The notes beneath the pieces are model-generated. The model searched no databases, was not told the origin of the DNA, and saw nothing but the letters and a program-made list of their open reading frames with translations. DNA of 64,000 nt, from assembly GCA_027257055.1 (NCBI GenBank), contig JAPVLO010000383.1, positions 682,001 to 746,000 on the forward strand, written 5' to 3'. Shown in pieces: positions 57,930 through 64,000 of the stretch. Made by a program: the position numbers and the translations under genes. Position 1 is the first letter of the stretch, and every line of letters starts with the position of its first letter. This stretch comes from Cephalopachus bancanus. Lineage: Eukaryota; Chordata; Mammalia; Primates; Tarsiidae.

Positions 57930-58745
57930 CTTTGCTTAACTTTTTATTATAGTTATTATAATTTTCAACATTTGCATAAGCATATGGAAGAGTGTAATGA
58001 ATTCCCATACACCTAACCCACTTCCAACAATTAGCAAAGGTAGCCAGTCTGGCTTCATCTGTGTGTCTCCCCATCCCCTCCCTCCCTACATTACTTTGGG
58101 GCAAATATCAAGTATTCTATAATTTAATCCTTAAATATTTCAGTGTGTATCTTTAAAAGATAAGTCCTTTAAAAGACTAAACAACAGTAGCATTATCATA
58201 CCCCAAATAAAATGAACAATAATGTCTTAATATCACCAAGTATTTGGTGTGTGTTCAAATTTCCAACTGTTTTATAATTTTATAATTTTCTTGCAGTTTG
58301 TTTCAGTCAGTAACCCCATAAAGTCCATACACTATGAGTGGTTAATATGCCTCTTTTTTTTTTTTTTAAGCACGATTTATTGAGAGGACAGAAAATCTCC
58401 CACAGTGGGAGGGGACCCAAGAGGGTTGCCCTGATATGCCTCTCAAGTCTATTTTAATCTCCAGTTCTTTTTCCCTCTTGAAATTTATTTGTTGAAGAAA
58501 TTGAATCATCGATCCTGTGGCCTTTTCTGCAACCTAGATTTTACTGAGCGTATTCTGTGGTAAGCAATAATATGTTTTTCAGTCCTATGTGTTTCCTGAA
58601 TTCTGGTAGCTGGATCTAGAACTGTGCTGTTCAATCTAATATCCACATGTACTTTCTTTTTTAAAATAAACTTTTAATTTTAGAATCGTTTTGGATTTAC
58701 AGAAAAAAATGTGAACATCCTATAGAAAATTTACACCAGTTTCCC
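57930..58745 (-). mobile_element. Ancient LINE tails (L1M/HAL1-like), split by a tiny retroinsertion
   Basis: Antisense old LINE 3' sequence: 'attataattttcaacatttgcataagcat', 'cacttccaacaattagcaaaggtagccag', 'tttcagtgtgtatctttaaaagataag', 'gaaatttatttgttgaagaaattg', then at 58660 another tail 'ttttagaatcgttttggatttacagaaaa'. Subfamily not resolved. Confidence 0.6.
58355..58433 (-). mobile_element. 79-bp processed insertion of a transcript 3' end
   Basis: Flanked by perfect atatgcctct at 58345 and 58434. On the minus strand it ends ctcaataaatcgtgctt followed by an A run, so it has a poly(A) signal and tail. Its body (tgggtcccctcccactgtggg) resembles the R/U5-side polyadenylation region of class I ERV LTRs. 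A 5'-truncated L1-mediated copy of such an RNA is the likely origin. Confidence 0.65.
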
Positions 58746-60505
58746 TGTTATTTTTTTAATCTTTATTTTAGATTTAAGAGTACACCTGCATGTTTGTTAC
58801 ATGGATATATTGGGTAGTGGTGGGGGTTTGGTCTCAGGTGGCCCATTTCCTAAATGGTGAACACTGTACCCCATAGGTAATTTCTGAACCCTAGCCCTCT
58901 CCTCACTGCCCCTCTTATTTGTGTCCCAGCGTCTATTTCCATCTTTGTGACCATTTAGCTGCCACATCCGAATGAAAGCATGCCGTGTTTGGTTTCTATT
59001 TCTGAGTCAGATCACTTGGGGCGAGGCGCTCCAGTTCCATCCAAGTTGCTGTAAAGGGCATGATTTCATCCTTTTAATGGTTACATAGTATTCCATGGTG
59101 TATATATGCTACATTTTCTTTATCCAACCAATCGCTGGTGGGCATTTAAGGTTGGTTCCGTGATTTCCTATCTTGAATAGTGCTGCAGTGAACACATGAG
59201 TACAGGTATCTTTTTTGCATATTGATTTTTTTTGCCTTTGGGTAAATCTCTAGTAGTGGGATTGCTTGGTCAAATGGTAATTCAACTTTTTAGTTCTTCG
59301 AGAAATCTCCCTACCGTTTTCCACAGATGTTGAACTGGCTTACAATCTCACCAATAGTGAATGACTGTTCTCTTCTCTTGCAACCCTGCCTGTGTCTGTT
59401 GCTCTTTGACTTTCTAATAATAGCCATTTTGATTGATGTGAGGTGATATCTCATGGTGGTTTTAATCTGCATTTCTCTGATAATTAGTGATGTTGAGCAT
59501 TATTTCATCTTTTTTGGTTGTGTGTCTTCTTTTGAGAAGTGTCTATTCATGTCTTTTCCCCAATTTTTGATGGGGTTACTTGTTTTTTCATGTTGAGCTA
59601 TTTGGGCTTATTGTGGATTCTGAATATTAGCCCTTTGTCTGAGACATAATCTGTAAATATTTTCTCCCATTCAGCAGAGCTTCTGTTCACTCTGTTGATT
59701 ATTTCTTTTTTTGAACAGAAGCTCTTTAGTTTAATTAAATCCCATTTGTCTGTTTTTGTTTTTGTTGCAATTACTTTTGAGGTCTTTATAAATTCTTAGC
59801 CTAGGCCAACATCCAGAAGATTGTTTCCTAGATTTTCTTCTAGGGTTTTTATAGTTTCGGGTCTTATAGTTAAGTCTTTAATCCATTTTGATTTAACTTA
59901 GGTATATAGTGAGAGATTGGAGTCCAGTTTTATTCTTCTGCATACGGCGAGCCAATTTTCCAAGCACCATTTATTGAAAATGGTGTCAAAGATTTTGTCA
60001 AAGATCAGTTGGTTGTAGAAATGTGGTTTTATTTATAGGTTCTCTATTCTGTTCCATGGGTCAATCTGTATATGCTTGTACCAGTGCCATGCGGTTTTAG
60101 CTGATATAGCCTTGTAGTACAATTGGAAGTCAGGCAATGGGATGCCTCCACAATTGTTCCTTTTGCTTAGGATTGCTTTGGCTATTTGGGCCCAATGGCA
60201 TTCCCATGCAAAAACAACACTCAAGGCTGAGAACCGAATCAAGAGCTCAATCCCACTCTGCAAAATAAAACAAAATAAAATGCCTAAGGATACACCTAAA
60301 TAGGGACACGAAAGATGTCTACAAAGAGAACTACAAAACACCAATGAAAGAAATCATAGACAACACAAACAAATGGAAAACTATACCATGTTCATAGATT
60401 GGAAGACTCAATATTGTCAAAATGACCCTAGTGCCCAAAGCAATCTATAGATTCAAAGTGATCTGATCAAAATACCAACTTTATTCTTCACAGAACTAGG
60501 AAACC
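58746..60505 (-). mobile_element. L1 3' half with 5' inversion
   Basis: 58746 to about 60210 is antisense L1 3' UTR plus ORF2 end; the minus frame 60033-60344 reads [15 protein letters not shown] and [11 protein letters not shown]. From about 60211 to 60505 the same element runs in + orientation and reads the ORF2 part just upstream (KENYKT-like, then NIVKMTLVPKAIYRFK and FFTELGNQ). This head-to-head break is the twin-priming signature. The frame is broken in both parts. Confidence 0.85.
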
Positions 60506-60554
60506 AATCTTTTTAAAATTTTTAAATGTATTTATATATTTATTTATTTATTTA

Positions 60555-60815
60555 TTTTTTGAGTTGGAGTCTCACTCTGTCGCCCAGACTACTGCAGCCT
60601 CGACTTGCTGGGCTCTGGCGATCCTTCCGCCTCAGCCTCCCAAGTAGCTGGAACTACAGGCACATGCTGCCACGTCTGGCTAATTTTTTGATTTATTGTA
60701 GAGATGAGGTCTCGCCAAGTTGCCCAGGTGGGTATCAAACCACGGGCTCAGGCAATCCACTCACCTCAGCCTCCCAAAGCGTGGGATTGCAGGCGGAGCC
60801 ACCAAGCCCGGCTGG
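60555..60815 (-). mobile_element. Alu with deletion in its second arm
   Basis: Antisense Alu preceded by a TTTA repeat (60528-60556). About 26 bases around the usual 'ggagtgcagtggccgctccc' are missing at 60590. Confidence 0.93.
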
Positions 60816-62337
60816 AAAAGCAATGTTAAAGTTTACATGAAACCAGTTCTCCCTATTAATATCTTGATTAATTAACATCTTAATTCATTAACAACTTAAA
60901 TTAGTTTGGCACATTTGTTGCAATTACTGAGCAAGTATGTATACATTATTTTTAACTAAAACACATACTTTATTCAGAGGTCTCTAGTTCCCACCTAATG
61001 TCCCTTTTCTGTTCCAGGGTCCCATCCAGGACATGACATTGGATTTGCAGTCGTGCCTCCTTAGACATGTCTCCGCTTGTCTGTAATAATTTCTCAGGGT
61101 TTATTTGTTGTGATAGCCTCAAAAGTTTTGAATAATACTGGTAAGGTCTATTCTAGAATGGGCTATGGGTGTTGGGAGGAGGACCACAGAGGCTAAGTGC
61201 TGTGTTCATCACATCATATCACATCAAAGGTACGTTGATTTGACCTTGATCACCTGGCTGATCACCTGGCTGAGGTGGTGTTTGCCAGGGTTCTCCATTG
61301 CAAAGCATCTGTTTTTCCCTTTTCCTACACAGTGCCCTTTGGAAGGTGGACACCATACAAAGTCTACGCTTAAGGAATGAAGAGTTACGTTTCACCCATT
61401 TTAGGTGGAATATTTTCATAAACCTTCTGAAATTATTCTGCATGAGAGATTTGCTTTCTCTCCCCCAATGATGCATTTATTCAATCATTCATTTACGTCA
61501 GTATGAACTCATAAATATTGATCTTGTCCTTTGGATTATGCTCCTATACTTCTTAATTTTGTTGCTCAAGTTGTCCCAGCTTTGGCTATTGGCTTTTTCA
61601 TTTGACTCCCATGTCCCTTTGCCATAATTCTGCTGCTGCAAGCATGTGTTTTAAGGACTTGCCTCCTTCTGGCCCTGCAAGATGCTTCTGACTCATCACG
61701 TGTTTTCTCTGACCCAGTCCTAGAATGAGCCATTTCTCTAAGGAGTCTCTGTTGCTTTTCTTGGAGAATAGATACAAGTTAGAAATGAATATGAAAGGAC
61801 CAAGTTTAAGAAAGTATTTTAAAAATCCCTCTTGTATTGCCATTGTATCTACTTCACACATTTTAAATTATTCTTGTTATAGTTAGTTATTTTTAAATTT
61901 CAATTTATTTATAGTTCCAATGTTCAAAAGTCACCTTTAAGACATTGGCTTATATTGAATATTAATTATTTTATTTCAAATCAAGTAACTTACATCTTGT
62001 TTCTATATATCTTACTATTAAATTCGATGTCTGAAAATTTAAACTTTTCTATGTTTTGTTAATTCAATCAGTTCAAGTGGCTATTTGGTTAAGTGAAGCT
62101 AAATGTTTGTGACCTTTGACTATTTTTTCTTACTGAATTGACTTAATATTGTGATACCTCACAATCACAAAGTGTTTAGAGAAAGTAGATTAAGTAAGTA
62201 TAATAAGAAAAGATTATGGTTAGTTCTGTGTAAATTATAAGAAAAGTGCATTAAGACAAATCCGTGGGTGGACTTTCTGAATAGCTGGGTAAACCAGTAG
62301 GTAAACTTTTCATTATAAAATGTATGAAGGGTTTGTT
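60816..62337. other. Unassigned A/T-rich sequence
   Basis: No gene or repeat family recognised. A perfect 14-bp tandem (gatcacctggct-type) lies at about 61248-61273. Confidence 0.45.
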
Positions 62338-62350
62338 AAGAAAATAAACA

Positions 62351-63144
62351 CAGCCCTATTAAAAAGTGGGCAAAAGATATGAGTAGACACTTCTCAAAAG
62401 AAGATATACGAGCAGCCAACAGACACATGAAAAAATGCTCAGCCTCACTAGTCATCAAAGTAATGCAAATTAAAACCACACTGAGATACCACCTAACTCC
62501 AGTCAGTATGGCCGTCATCAATAACTCAAAAAACAACAGATGCTGGAGAGGATGTGTCAAAAGGGGAACACTTCTACACTGTTGGTGGGAGTGTAAACCA
62601 GGACAGCCTCTGTGGAAAACAGTGTGGTGATTCCTAAAAGTTCTAAAAGTCGACCTTGCATATGACCCCACAATCCCCCTACTGGGAATATACCCTGAAG
62701 AACTCAAATCACTCTATGAAAAAGCTATCTCCACACGCATGTTTACTGCAGCATTGTTACAACAGCAAAAATATGGAACCAACTGTGCTGCCCATTGAAA
62801 GAGGACTGGATTAAAAAAAAATGTGGTACTTATACACGATGGAATAGTACGAGCCATAAAGAAGGACAAAAATTATGAACTTTGCAGCAACTTGGATGGA
62901 CTTAGAATCTATAATACTCAGTGATTTATCACAAAAACAAAGAACTAAGTACCACATGTTCTCACTCATAAGCGGACCTTGAATGATTATCATAATACTA
63001 TAAGAAAGGGATTGGAAATAGCGGGGAGGGAGGAAAGGGCACACCTCATCAACAAGGGTACCTGCATAATGACCATTTGTATGCCTAACTCTGAATTGCA
63101 CCCTACATCTTTAAAATAAAAAATAAATAAATAAAATTTTTAAA
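62351..63144 (+). mobile_element. Young L1 3' end, 5'-truncated
   Basis: Sense ORF2 end and 3' UTR closely like the copy at 32620. Flanked by a perfect 13-bp aagaaaataaaca at 62338 and 63145. Frame 62379-62630 reads [18 protein letters not shown] then the [12 protein letters not shown] region. Confidence 0.96.
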
Positions 63145-63157
63145 AAGAAAATAAACA

Positions 63158-63610
63158 ATGGAAATGTTCCATATAACACTAGGTGAATAAAAGAAAACAT
63201 CAAGAATGGTCATTTCTACATAAAAAACACTAATTGCATTCTTTTCATTTATTGGTTGATAGTCTCTTCACAGAATTTATTTTGTAAGGATGAGTTTTAT
63301 GAAAGTTGTGCATTGGATGTCATTGGTAAATCTAGCAAAACAACTTACCATTTGACCTGCAGATTTGCAGCAAAGAGAAGAGAGACAGAGATAGGAAGTA
63401 AGACCCACTCTTGGCCATCCCTTTGAGGCAGAAGCCCACACCATAGAGTGGTGTTAGTTAAGACACAACACTGAAAGCTGAGGTCCTCTGTCTGCCCCTC
63501 ATGGAGGCCTGGGAGGAGATGTGGGGTGAAGAGAGTTGTCTAGACCAAGGAGTCTGCTTGAGCAAGTTTTTCATCTTTCTGCATTGTTTCTGCTCTATAA
63601 AACAGGTTAA
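63158..63610. other. Unassigned sequence
   Basis: Nothing recognised. Confidence 0.5.
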
Positions 63611-63624
63611 GACAACCTGGCTCA

Positions 63625-63729
63625 TACCTCATCAACAAGGGCACCTGCATAATCAATGTTTGTATACCTAACCCTGAATTGTACCCCACAGGTTTATAAT
63701 AAAAAATAATAATAAAAAGGGGAAAAAAA
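63625..63729 (+). mobile_element. Micro L1 insertion (105 bp)
   Basis: Only the L1 3' tail ('acctcatcaacaagggcacc', 'cctgaattgtacccc', AATAAT-rich tail). Flanked by ga(c/t)aacctggctca at 63611 and 63730. Confidence 0.95.
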
Positions 63730-63743
63730 GATAACCTGGCTCA

Positions 63744-64000
63744 CATATGTAAAACACTTGACATAGACATGTAACATATGTGTCACATATATGTATATCA
63801 ACATATATGTATAACTTATATCGCTCTAATATGTAGAGACTGGCCCTTCCAAATGTTTGATAACAGTTATATCTTTCTTATCTTTAGTAATGTTTTATTT
63901 TGTTTGTGCATACTTTAATGTTATTTTTAACTTAAACATATTGTTAATTCAGACTGACTCCACCATTCGGTGCAAATTAATGAAATTTTGCTGCAGTTAA
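63744..64000. other. Window end, A/T-rich
   Basis: Low-complexity ACATATATGT-type stretch at 63770-63815; otherwise nothing recognised. Confidence 0.5.

Overview
The window is primate nuclear DNA, most likely from a strepsirrhine (lemur-like) genome. I counted 19 dimeric Alu elements by hand. They share a body that differs from human Alu families (the second arm reads as a 'cggtggccgggagcggccactgcactcc'-type arm, and the antisense copies start with 'gagttggagtctcactctg'). Several young L1 3' ends share one short tail ('acctcatcaacaaggg... cctgaattgtacc', then an A/T-rich tail). As far as I recall, these Alu and L1 forms belong to strepsirrhines. There are no bacterial, phage or CRISPR features.

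Positions 1 to about 21,260 hold the 3' two thirds of one real gene, HMGN3, on the + strand. Exons 2 to 6 are at 10147-10197, 15064-15093, 18927-18977, 20127-20240 and 20779-20817, with a 3' UTR to about 21,260. Exon 1, which encodes the first five residues, lies upstream of the window. All introns are phase 0 with GT-AG ends. The annotated exons encode residues 6-99 of the 99-residue HMGN3a form. An internal donor at 20200 joined to exon 6 would give the truncated HMGN3b form. Intron 1 holds an old L1, MIRs, four Alus, a pogo/Tigger-type MITE and a CpG-dense patch.

From about 21.3 kb to 64 kb I found no other functional gene. This is intergenic DNA built from nested transposon fossils. They include a near full-length Tigger1 (41983-45814) split by two Alus and an L1, and Charlie3 (hAT) pieces in both orientations around 48.3-50.1 kb. 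Two MaLR LTRs of MLT1 type, a third MaLR, several ancient L1M/HAL1-like LINEs, one L1 with a 5' inversion (58.7-60.5 kb) and young 5'-truncated L1 3' ends with target-site duplications are also present. Two copies of one internally deleted mariner element lie at 11.9 and 53.3 kb.

The observations I rate highest are structural. They are a roughly 240-bp inverted repeat pair at 35.5/36.4 kb, and a 125-bp direct repeat pair at 49.7/50.8 kb. Two Alu insertions appear to carry extra 3' flanking sequence, and a tiny processed insertion looks derived from the 3' end of an ERV transcript. I do not see a new biochemical system here. All comparisons to families are from memory and hand alignment, not from a database search.
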